Below are positions 56,903 to 64,000 of a stretch of 64,000 nucleotides of DNA, piece after piece. This DNA is from Acinetobacter sp. ANC 4910 (GTDB lineage Bacteria > Pseudomonadota > Gammaproteobacteria > Pseudomonadales > Moraxellaceae), in NCBI RefSeq assembly GCF_004331035.1, contig NZ_SJNT01000004.1, positions 62,001 through 126,000 on the forward strand. Reading direction: 5' to 3'. Position numbers and translations under genes: made by a program. Every line of letters starts with the position of its first letter. Positions within the stretch are counted from its first letter, which is position 1. The notes under the pieces are model-generated. The model did no database searches, was not told the DNA's origin, and was given only the letters and a program-made list of their open reading frames with translations.

Positions 56903-57727
56903 TTAATCCAGGAACAACTCTGCCTGCATATAGAGTTTGCCATAACCTGAAATTTCAATGCGTTCCTGATCAACAATTTTGCAATATAATTCGCCACCTC
57001 GCGTAGAGGCTTGATATGCAATCAACTCTGTTTTGTTTAATCGTTCTGCCCACAATGGCGCTATCGCAGTGTGAATAGAACCTGTAACAGGGTCTTCATT
57101 GATGCCTATTGCAGGGGCAAAATAACGTGACACACAATCATACTCTGCATTTGAAGCAGTAATAGCAACATCTACACTTGAACTATGTGCGGTAATAGCA
57201 GTACGTAAAGAACCCAATTGCTTTAACAACTCTAAGTTGGGTTGCTCATCCAAAACGTCTTGCACACTTTCATACTCAACAATAAAAGCCTGTTGATTCA
57301 GATAAACATTTTTAAATGGCTTGCTGAGTGCCTGAGTTAAAAGTTCAGGATAATCTTCTACTTTTTCTGCACGGCGGATTGGGAAATTCATACAAATTTT
57401 TCCATCGTCCGCCTGACTCACAACAAAAACACCCAATTTTTTCACATGGAAATGAATGGTTTTGGCTGGAGTAAAATCTTTAAATAGCACAAAACTGCTG
57501 GCTAAAGTTGCATGCCCACAAAAATCAACTTCTGCTGTAGGTGTAAACCAACGAATTTCAAAATGCTCGGCATCAATCTTTTTTACAAATGCAGTTTCAG
57601 ACAGGTTATTTTCCAAAGCAATATTTTGCATCAATGCTTCATCTAACCATTGCTCAGTCACAATCACTGCCGCAGGATTACCCTTAAATAATGCATTGCT
57701 AAAAGCATCGACTTGATACATTTTCAT
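56903..57727 (-). CDS. PhzF-family protein
   Basis: A 274-residue PhzF/YddE-family protein with two similar halves. The catalytic Glu is in NNLSETAFV (about residue 45), DFCGHATLASSFVLF is the first half's conserved segment, and GINEDPVTGSIHTAIAPLW marks the second. Members isomerise or epimerise small molecules; the substrate is unknown. The ATG at 57727 with GGAG upstream is preferred to the longer frame from 57787. Confidence 0.9.
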   Translation of the reverse strand: MKMYQVDAFSNALFKGNPAAVIVTEQWLDEALMQNIALENNLSETAFVKKIDAEHFEIRWFTPTAEVDFCGHATLASSFVLFKDFTPAKTIHFHVKKLGVFVVSQADDGKICMNFPIRRAEKVEDYPELLTQALSKPFKNVYLNQQAFIVEYESVQDVLDEQPNLELLKQLGSLRTAITAHSSSVDVAITASNAEYDCVSRYFAPAIGINEDPVTGSIHTAIAPLWAERLNKTELIAYQASTRGGELYCKIVDQERIEISGYGKLYMQAELFLD

Positions 57728-57823
57728 AATTTTTCTCCATTGTTTCATGGTTATTATGCCGTGACAGTCAAACAATAACAGATACAAATTTATTTGATTT
57801 ATGGGTACAGTTTTTCATCGTGC

Positions 57824-57860
57824 AAAAAAAGAAAGCCAATATTTAAGAATACTGACTTTC
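57824..57860 (-). terminator. Rho-independent terminator after tcyP
   Basis: On the minus strand GAAAGTCAGTATT pairs with the opposite arm (ATTGGCTTTC end) through 13 pairs including two G-U, then T7. It is 24 bases beyond the tcyP stop. Confidence 0.8.
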
Positions 57861-57883
57861 AATTTTACAACTGAACAAAGAAT

Positions 57884-59272
57884 TTAATTTTCAGTTAAAT
57901 CAACATTTTCTTGTTTAAAAATGGTTTGATCGGTTTGCCCCAAGACTTGACTGGTGACCATACCCGCAGTCATTGAACCATTCACATTCAACGCCGTACG
58001 CCCCATATCAATCAAAGGTTCAATCGAAATGAGTAACGCCACTAAAGTTACGGGTAATCCCAACATCGGCAACACAATTAAGGCAGCGAAGGTTGCACCA
58101 CCACCCACACCTGCAACACCGACAGAACTAAGCGTTACAACACAGACTAAAGTCAGAATCCAGATAGGATCTAATGGGTTAATCCCAACGGTTGGTGCAA
58201 CCATCACCGCCAACATGGCCGGATATAAACCAGCACAACCATTTTGACCAATGGTTGTCCCAAAAGAGGCTGAGAAGCTAGCAATCGACTCAGGCACGCC
58301 CAGACGGCGCGTTTGTGCCTCAATATTCAGTGGAATACTTGCCGCACTAGAGCGACTGGTAAATGCAAAAGTTAATACAGGCCAAACCTTTTTAAAGAAT
58401 TGAACTGGATTGACACCCGTCAGCAACAAAATGATTGCATGCACCGCAAACATGATGCCTAAACCAATATAAGATGCGACAAGGAAGCCACCCAAGTTCA
58501 GAATATCCGCCAACTTCGAATTCGCCACAATATTGGTCATTAAGGCAAACACACCATAAGGCGTAAGAGTCATAATTAAGCGAACTAATTTCATCACCCA
58601 TGCTTGCATAATTTCAATTGCAGCAAGCAGTTTTTGCCCTTTCTCTGCATCCGCCTTGATTAAGTTTAAGCCTGCCATACCAAGGAATACCGCAAAGATC
58701 ACGACACTAATAATTGAAGTCGGATGTGCGCCAGTCAGTTCAGCAAAAGGGTTACTCGGAATGAACGATAAAAATAGATCTGGAACTTGTAAATCTGTCA
58801 CTTGTCCGACATAGTCGGTTTGAATCGCATTCAGACGCTCAGTTTCTTGAGTACCTTGAACCAAACCTGCCGCAGTGAGTCCAAAGGCATTGGTCACCAC
58901 CACACCGACAAAAGCAGCGATCGCTGTTGTAACTAAAAGCGTACCGATACTAATAAAACTGATTTTACCGAGTGAACCTGCATCATGCAGTTTAATCACC
59001 GCGCCTAAAATGGAAACGAAGACTAGCGGCATGACCACCATTTGCAACAGTTTGACATAGCCTTTACCCACCAAGTTAAACCATTGCACTGACTCTTGCA
59101 GCACTGTTGAACCTGTGCCATAAACCACATGCAAGAGTAAACCGAACACTACCCCCAAGCAGAGACCAGCAAGCACCTTTTTGGCAAGGCTCCAATGGGT
59201 ATGACGTGTCCGACTTAATAAGAACAGCAATGCCACAAAGAGTATGACATTGATGATTAAGGGCATATTCAT
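57884..59272 (-). CDS. tcyP: L-cystine symporter TcyP
   Basis: A 462-residue sodium/dicarboxylate-type symporter closely matching E. coli TcyP (YdjN). Shared segments include [21 protein letters not shown], the transport-core [39 protein letters not shown] and [20 protein letters not shown]. It imports L-cystine as a sulfur source, fitting with the organosulfur operon in the same window, though 27 kb away. Confidence 0.93.
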   Translation of the reverse strand: MNMPLIINVILFVALLFLLSRTRHTHWSLAKKVLAGLCLGVVFGLLLHVVYGTGSTVLQESVQWFNLVGKGYVKLLQMVVMPLVFVSILGAVIKLHDAGSLGKISFISIGTLLVTTAIAAFVGVVVTNAFGLTAAGLVQGTQETERLNAIQTDYVGQVTDLQVPDLFLSFIPSNPFAELTGAHPTSIISVVIFAVFLGMAGLNLIKADAEKGQKLLAAIEIMQAWVMKLVRLIMTLTPYGVFALMTNIVANSKLADILNLGGFLVASYIGLGIMFAVHAIILLLTGVNPVQFFKKVWPVLTFAFTSRSSAASIPLNIEAQTRRLGVPESIASFSASFGTTIGQNGCAGLYPAMLAVMVAPTVGINPLDPIWILTLVCVVTLSSVGVAGVGGGATFAALIVLPMLGLPVTLVALLISIEPLIDMGRTALNVNGSMTAGMVTSQVLGQTDQTIFKQENVDLTEN

Positions 59273-59396
59273 GTTTTTTCCCTAAATAATGTAACCCCTA
59301 TTATAAATCAAAATTCAATTCGACTTTTGGCTTTACCTGTACAGACTCACCAAGTGTTCAAATTTAGACTACTCCTGCAACAATCAGAGTTATGAT

Positions 59397-60275
59397 ATGT
59401 CCAAGAAAATAATGTTATTGAATCTAAATATGGCTGAGCTGTTAAATCCACACATTCAACCTGTCGAACTGGCAAAGGCGTATCGTTTACTCAATCATGG
59501 CCCAACCGTATTGGTATCTGCACAACATAAGCAAGAAACAAATGTCATGACAGCAGCTTGGGCCTGCGCCCTAGAACTGGTGCCTGCTAAAGTATCTGTC
59601 GTACTGGATAAAAGCACCAAAACCCGAAAATTAATTGAACAATCAGGCTATTTTGCGCTACAAGTTCCGACCTTGAAGCAAATTGAGTTGGTACAAGCCT
59701 TAGGTTCAATCAGCCAGTTTGATGATCCAGCTAAACTTGAGCATTGCCACACCCCACTTTTTCATTTTGACGGTTTTAACTTACCCGTGGTAGAAGGCTG
59801 TGCCGCTTGGCTGATTTGTGAATTAATTCCTGAACCACATAATCAGCAAGCACATGATCTGTTCATAGGGAAAGTGGTTGCAGCCTATGCAGATGACCGC
59901 GTATTTCGTGATGGACATTGGTATTACCATGAAGCTGACCCATCGTGGAAAAGTGTGCATCATGTTGCGGGAGGTCATTACTACACCATTGGGGATGCGG
60001 TAGATGCCAACAAAAGTAAGCCGTTAATCTTCCCCAACTTTGAATGGACCTCGACTAAAGGTGAAACGTCAGCGATTGTCTTTCTAGATTTTTCACCTTA
60101 TAGTTCAAGTGTCTTTTTTAAACAATTAGTCAAATTTTATGAACAGGACGTTCTCAAATACCCTCAAACTCAGCGCATTTCTTTGTTTAAGTATGTGTTT
60201 AGGCATCGGTATTTTGCGTTTTTCCTATACGGCCTTATTGCCTTCAACACGCGAAGCCTACGAATGGAGTCATAA
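59397..60275 (+). CDS. Flavin reductase-like protein overlapping the next gene
   Basis: A 292-residue ORF of the flavin reductase-like (FMN-binding split barrel) family. Residues 12-200 hold LNHGPTVLVSAQHKQETNVMTAAWAC, LIEQSGYFALQVPT and HVAGGHYYTIGD, which are typical. The last 45 residues or so (from about FKQLVKFYEQDVLK) overlap the MFS gene in another frame by 137 bases and look like out-of-frame readthrough. A frameshift near 60100-60140 would give a normal end. The ATG has no strong ribosome binding site; an ATG at 59430 is an alternative. Confidence 0.75.
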   Translation: MSKKIMLLNLNMAELLNPHIQPVELAKAYRLLNHGPTVLVSAQHKQETNVMTAAWACALELVPAKVSVVLDKSTKTRKLIEQSGYFALQVPTLKQIELVQALGSISQFDDPAKLEHCHTPLFHFDGFNLPVVEGCAAWLICELIPEPHNQQAHDLFIGKVVAAYADDRVFRDGHWYYHEADPSWKSVHHVAGGHYYTIGDAVDANKSKPLIFPNFEWTSTKGETSAIVFLDFSPYSSSVFFKQLVKFYEQDVLKYPQTQRISLFKYVFRHRYFAFFLYGLIAFNTRSLRMES

Positions 60276-61338
60276 CTTTGCCAGTATTTTAAGCAGCTCC
60301 AACCTTTTAGGTTATTTGGTCGGTGCCTATTGGGCCATGAAAATCCCACAAAATCCTAAAATGCCAATCTATATCATTAGCGCCGCTTTTTTGGGTTCAA
60401 TGAGTCTATTTGCCTGTGCCTTTTCCAGTTTTTCAGAAACTTGGTATTTAACATGGCGTTTTATTTCAGGTATCAGTGGTGGCTTACTAATGATTCTATC
60501 CCCAAGTGTGGTCGCACAATGCAGCGATTTACAACATCGCTTTAAAATCAACTTTATTGGTTTTAGTGGCATTGGCTTGGGGGTTTTATGTGCCACGTTA
60601 TTTATGCCTTATCTCGACCGAATTGCAATTTCTACTGCGTGGTTGATCTTGTGTGCTTTCGCTTTTGCTATGAGCACACTACTTTGGTTTCTGGTACGTC
60701 CATTTCAAGCTCAACTACAAGTCACTCCTGCAACACAGTCCCAATCAAATCAAGTTAGCTTTATTTACTACAGCTTGTTAATTGCATATGCCTGTAGCGC
60801 ATTTGCCTATATTCCCCATTCTTTATTCTGGATTGACTACTTGAGCCATGTATTGGTTTTGAATTTATTCTGGATTAATTTCAATTGGATTCTATACGGC
60901 TTAGGCAGTGCTTTGGGGGCGTATAGCGCTTATGTCTTGGCGCGAAAACTCGGGAATTTTGCTGCACTAAAAGTGTTATATAGCATCTACATCTTTGCTG
61001 TGTTAATTGCAGTACTGAGTTTTTCGCCTATTTTTACCTTTATATCTTCATTCCTCACAGGTTTACTTAACCCTGCCGTGGTTTTCCTCACCTCCTATAC
61101 CATTTTGCAATTGTACGGTCTGGCATATAAAAAATTGTGGAGTATGGCAACGCTCAGTTTTGCCACCATTCAACTGATTGGCGGTATTAGCTTTAGCACT
61201 TTGCAGCATTTTGGTGTGTCTTATCATCAACAATTTAGCATTGCCTCTGCGGTACTATTGCTCGGCACTTTGCAACTGTTTTGGTTTACTCGCCCACATG
61301 CAAAAACCAGCCAAAATAGTAAAGCAATGACAGATTAA
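60139..61338 (+). CDS. MFS transporter, YbfB/YjiJ family
   Basis: A 399-residue membrane protein with 12 hydrophobic segments and the family start LCLGIGILRFSYTALLPS; TWRFISGISGGLLMILSPSV sits in the middle. The substrate is unknown. It overlaps the flavin reductase ORF, and its ATG has no clear ribosome binding site, so the two may be translationally coupled or one sequence may be frameshifted. Confidence 0.82.
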   Translation: MNRTFSNTLKLSAFLCLSMCLGIGILRFSYTALLPSTREAYEWSHNFASILSSSNLLGYLVGAYWAMKIPQNPKMPIYIISAAFLGSMSLFACAFSSFSETWYLTWRFISGISGGLLMILSPSVVAQCSDLQHRFKINFIGFSGIGLGVLCATLFMPYLDRIAISTAWLILCAFAFAMSTLLWFLVRPFQAQLQVTPATQSQSNQVSFIYYSLLIAYACSAFAYIPHSLFWIDYLSHVLVLNLFWINFNWILYGLGSALGAYSAYVLARKLGNFAALKVLYSIYIFAVLIAVLSFSPIFTFISSFLTGLLNPAVVFLTSYTILQLYGLAYKKLWSMATLSFATIQLIGGISFSTLQHFGVSYHQQFSIASAVLLLGTLQLFWFTRPHAKTSQNSKAMTD

Positions 61339-61522
61339 TCATGCAGATATTTTATTCCAAGCCTTTAAAATTGGTCGTATTGAGAATAATTGGATATTCT
61401 AAAGAAATTGAATAATCGTGAAAAATCGGGCAATGTTTTTTTAATATGCTCTAAAACCTGTTCTTGTCTTTCATGTAATTAGATCAATCATCTTCTTGAC
61501 CTGACACGCTAAGAATATACCT

Positions 61523-62086
61523 TTATAAACCCTGCTTATGGCTTAAAAATGGATAAGGGTTCACCGCTCCTTGCCCAGTAAAATAAATACCATAATGTAA
61601 ATGTGGTGGTGTATTTTTCGCATTGCCCGTGTTGCCCACAGAACCCAGTACTGACCCTTGCTCAACCCAATCACCTACTTCTAAATGTGGAGCATAAGCC
61701 TCTAAATGTGCATAATAATGTCGACTTAAATCTGGGCCAATCACCCACACAACTTTGCCACCTAAGCTGTCTAGACCAACTTTAGCAACTATGCCTTGCG
61801 TTGTACTGAGTACAGTAGTTCCTCTTTTAGCAAAGATATCAATACCTTCATGTTTACGATTCTGACCTCTTGCAGCACCCCATGTATCATTTATTTGTTT
61901 TGAGGTGACGCCTTCAACAGGCATAGGTAATTGCACTGGAAGATTTTGACGAGCCAATTGAAACTGTAAGACAGGATATTTCCAACCTGTAGACTCACCT
62001 GAAACAGGCGGTTTACATGCCAGCAACATGCAACTAAGAGGTAATAAGATAGCTATAATTTTAATGCTTCGGTATTGAGGTTTCAT
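61523..62086 (-). CDS. M23-family peptidase lipoprotein (LytM/NlpD-like)
   Basis: A 187-residue lipoprotein: a signal peptide ends in the lipobox LLAC at residues 21-24. The M23 domain has the zinc ligands His-x3-Asp in HEGIDIFAKRG near residue 79 and the HLH motif in PPHLHYGIYFTG near residue 161, so it may be catalytically active on peptidoglycan. YYAHLEAYAPHL is also conserved. It is anchored in the envelope, likely the outer membrane. Confidence 0.88.
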   Translation of the reverse strand: MKPQYRSIKIIAILLPLSCMLLACKPPVSGESTGWKYPVLQFQLARQNLPVQLPMPVEGVTSKQINDTWGAARGQNRKHEGIDIFAKRGTTVLSTTQGIVAKVGLDSLGGKVVWVIGPDLSRHYYAHLEAYAPHLEVGDWVEQGSVLGSVGNTGNAKNTPPHLHYGIYFTGQGAVNPYPFLSHKQGL

Positions 62087-62261
62087 TCTAATAATGTGAG
62101 CTTTTTAAATTGACTTAATTCTAACCATGAGCCCTACAATTCCCAATAGTGTTTTGGTTATCTTGCAAAATCCTCTCAGCTTCAAAACAGAAAACAAAGC
62201 AATTTCTTCATTAGACGAAACCGCAACCTCAATTCATGCGATATAATTTTTAAGCAAAAAA

Positions 62262-62293
62262 AAAAGCCTACAAATGAGTCATGTAGGCTTTAA
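62262..62293 (-). terminator. Minus-strand terminator of the hemerythrin gene
   Basis: AAAGCCTACA and TGTAGGCTTT form a 10-bp stem; on the minus strand a T10 tract follows. It is about 175 bases beyond the hemerythrin stop. The remaining parts of the 380-bp gap between 62087 and 62466 show no ORF. Confidence 0.88.
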
Positions 62294-62466
62294 AAAATTT
62301 AAAACAAGTCAGGGAACTATCAGCTTTAAATCTTGTGCTAATACTGCCAAAACTGAGAACGATTTACAATACTTTGGTTAAAGATATATTTAAAATATTT
62401 GTTAAAAGATGCTTTTTTTTAAATGAATTTTCATGTAGTGCCAATTTATATACATCCACTCCCACA

Positions 62467-62937
62467 TCAACTGGTTAGACTATCTTTTTCCTTGCTCAGA
62501 TATTTATTATATTCTTTCAAATATTGCTTAGCCAATTGCGTTTTTTGCTGTTCAGCTAAAATTTTTCCTGCTTGTTGGAAAAAACCATGTTCCTCTTCCT
62601 TTAAATGATGGTGGACTTTTTCAGATAATTTTTTTGCAATCACCAACCAACTCGGATGGCTAAACTCAGTTTCGCTCAATTGCTCTAACAACTCATCCAT
62701 CTCGTGATGTTCTGCCAATGCATGACGGGTGATGTTAAGACCTGAATCAGTCATCATAAGTGGAATATAAAGATATCTGTCTTCTGCGACTGAATGTGCA
62801 AACAATTCATTTTTTAATTCATTGAACAATTCATGTCTTTCTTCAGTGTCTCCCGAAGTCTGAATTAATTGTTCAGATAACATTCTCTGCTTGTCGTGAC
62901 TTTGTCTTAATGCTTCAAAAATTGTTGTATTTGTCAT
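62467..62937 (-). CDS. Hemerythrin HHE-domain protein
   Basis: A 156-residue four-helix protein of the hemerythrin HHE type. Likely iron ligands are His in RQSHDKQRML, His and Glu in FAHSVAEDRYLY, HxxxD/E in AEHHEMDELLE and HHHLKEEEHGFF. Such proteins bind O2 or NO or protect iron centres. The ATG at 62937 with GAGGA upstream is preferred to the start at 62952. Confidence 0.9.
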   Translation of the reverse strand: MTNTTIFEALRQSHDKQRMLSEQLIQTSGDTEERHELFNELKNELFAHSVAEDRYLYIPLMMTDSGLNITRHALAEHHEMDELLEQLSETEFSHPSWLVIAKKLSEKVHHHLKEEEHGFFQQAGKILAEQQKTQLAKQYLKEYNKYLSKEKDSLTS

Positions 62938-63340
62938 TGGGCTAATCCTCAAAAGTCATTTTATGGATATGCACTTACTATGAACATTTCACAAAATACG
63001 TTCTGTTCACAAACTGTTTTATTTTTAAGCGCAATGCATTACCATTTTTTTCAAATTGTGTTTTTACTACCATTCATTGTTAATGTAAAACAATTAAATA
63101 ATTACAGATGCAACCAAAGCTAAATTTGCTCAAGGTTCAGGCTCTATTCAAAAAAAAATACCCTCAAAAAGAAATAAGCTGCTCACAACATATTTAAAGT
63201 AATCATGCAAGAAGATGTCTTTACTCTCTCCTCTGAAAATGGACGGCATAACCCCTAGAACCATATTTCATAAAATACTAACCCATATTGGGCTAAATCA
63301 AGCAATGATCCATGACTTTAGCCCGTCAGCCTGAAATGAA
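62938..63340. other. Intergenic gap before the small ORF
   Basis: AT-rich non-coding sequence with scattered short runs but no ORF, hairpin or repeat that I can defend. It should include the promoter of the hemerythrin gene. Confidence 0.4.
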
Positions 63341-63463
63341 TTAAATCATCTTGGCAACCAGATTAAATTGATATTCTCGACAGTTGCAAAGCTCAGAAGC
63401 TTCTGGTTTGTAATACAAATTCCCATAAGCTAGACATTCATTTTTTCTCTCATGATCGCTCAC
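63341..63463 (-). CDS. Possible small cysteine-rich protein or fragment
   Basis: A minus-strand frame from a GTG gives 40 residues with a protein-like makeup: VSDHERKNECLAYGNLYYKP, then EASELCNCREYQFNL and a short end. The open frame extends 18 codons further upstream without an ATG. Three cysteines include a CNC pair. No ribosome binding site is evident. It may be a short gene or the end of a degraded one. Confidence 0.35.
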   Translation of the reverse strand: MSDHERKNECLAYGNLYYKPEASELCNCREYQFNLVAKMI

Positions 63464-63696
63464 TTTTATAATTTTTATCAATTGAGGGATATAAATATCA
63501 CCAAATAGCGTTCAGACTCTTATCAAATTTTCATCACTTTTTCGAAGAATCACAATTAAGATTTTCAATAGAAAGCCAGTAAATAAAAAAATGCCGCAGA
63601 GATTATCATTATTCGATATATTAAATAGGTCTGAATCATTTCACGTCATCTGGCTAAAAATTAAAAAAATTAAGCTTTAAAGCAAGGAGACAATCA

Positions 63697-64000
63697 ATGC
63701 CCAACTTCAAAAGACCTCAGCTCTTAGGTTTACTTTTTCCCACTGTATTGTTCACAAGTGTTACCACTATTGCGTCTGCAAACACTCCACCTGTAGTGAT
63801 GAATACCCCTAAAGCACTTATTTACCCCAATATAGATCCCAGTTTAAGTGAAAGTCTTTATCCAAATGAGGCAGCCACGGCTCAGCAAATTGCAGACATC
63901 ATTGAGATGTCAATCCGAAAACAATATGCCACAGATATCGCGCTACGTGATGCACACCCTAAAGCCCATGGTTGCGTACGCGCAGAATTCAAAATAAATG
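63697..64000 (+). CDS. Catalase-family protein, 5' part, cut by window edge
   Basis: An open frame of 101 codons starts at an ATG with AAGGAG seven bases upstream. It begins with a signal peptide (about residues 1-28, ending IASA). It runs on to RDAHPKAHGCVRAEF at the window edge, the active-site histidine region of catalase-related heme proteins. This suggests a periplasmic catalase-like or heme peroxidase-like protein. The C-terminus and heme ligand are outside the window. Confidence 0.75.
   Translation, partial: MPNFKRPQLLGLLFPTVLFTSVTTIASANTPPVVMNTPKALIYPNIDPSLSESLYPNEAATAQQIADIIEMSIRKQYATDIALRDAHPKAHGCVRAEFKIN

Overview
The window looks like chromosomal DNA of an Acinetobacter-type gammaproteobacterium. 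It is AT-rich, and its housekeeping genes (purT-glnD-dapC, ychF, yebC, alaA, tcyP, msrB) and accessory genes (organosulfur oxidoreductases, puu-type polyamine genes, AzlCD, CYTH-CHAD proteins) have the character of that genus. The genus is inferred from gene content and protein character; I cannot name the species.

Layout. 1-2720: small exported proteins and an aldehyde dehydrogenase, all on the minus strand. 2721-7822: a divergent AT-rich intergenic region, then an APC permease, a PuuP-type putrescine importer and a PuuB-type FAD oxidase. With the aldehyde dehydrogenase these form a polyamine uptake and oxidation locus. 7918-12986: a very regular CRISPR array of 85 repeats and 84 spacers. 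It is transcribed on the minus strand from a leader at about 12987-13117. 13118-19636: the minus-strand operon cas1, cas2-3, cas7fv, cas5fv, cas6f. It has no cas8f, so it is the minimal type I-F2 (I-Fv) layout known from Shewanella putrefaciens. 20296-23326: an acyltransferase, yebC, an Lrp-type regulator and a GST-like protein. 23699-30998: an apparent organosulfur acquisition operon with two SfnB-like flavoenzymes, an LLM monooxygenase, two MetQ-like proteins, MetN and MetI.

31112-41479: ychF, a superoxide dismutase fragment, two small regulatory or membrane genes, azlCD, purT, glnD and dapC. 41511-41629 holds a decayed end of an IS3-like element. 41914-48860: a hydrolase, a LysE exporter with an AraC regulator, glutathione peroxidase plus msrB, alaA with an extra N-terminal domain, gloB, and an Mpo1-like protein. 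49241-53481: two neighbouring CYTH-CHAD proteins and small conserved proteins. 53534-64000: an M16 protease, PhzF-like protein, cystine symporter TcyP, a flavin reductase overlapping an MFS transporter, an M23 lipoprotein, a hemerythrin protein and the start of a catalase-family protein.

The most notable content is the I-F2 CRISPR-Cas system. All repeats look identical. Two spacers overlap on the same target and reveal a CC PAM from the array alone. One spacer is duplicated, and the leader carries a perfect IHF consensus. Outside CRISPR, the aldehyde dehydrogenase and the divergent permease share an inverted duplication of about 60 bp covering ribosome binding site, start codon and first codons, and an unusual pair of long hairpins lies downstream of gloB. 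No tRNA or rRNA gene was recognised.
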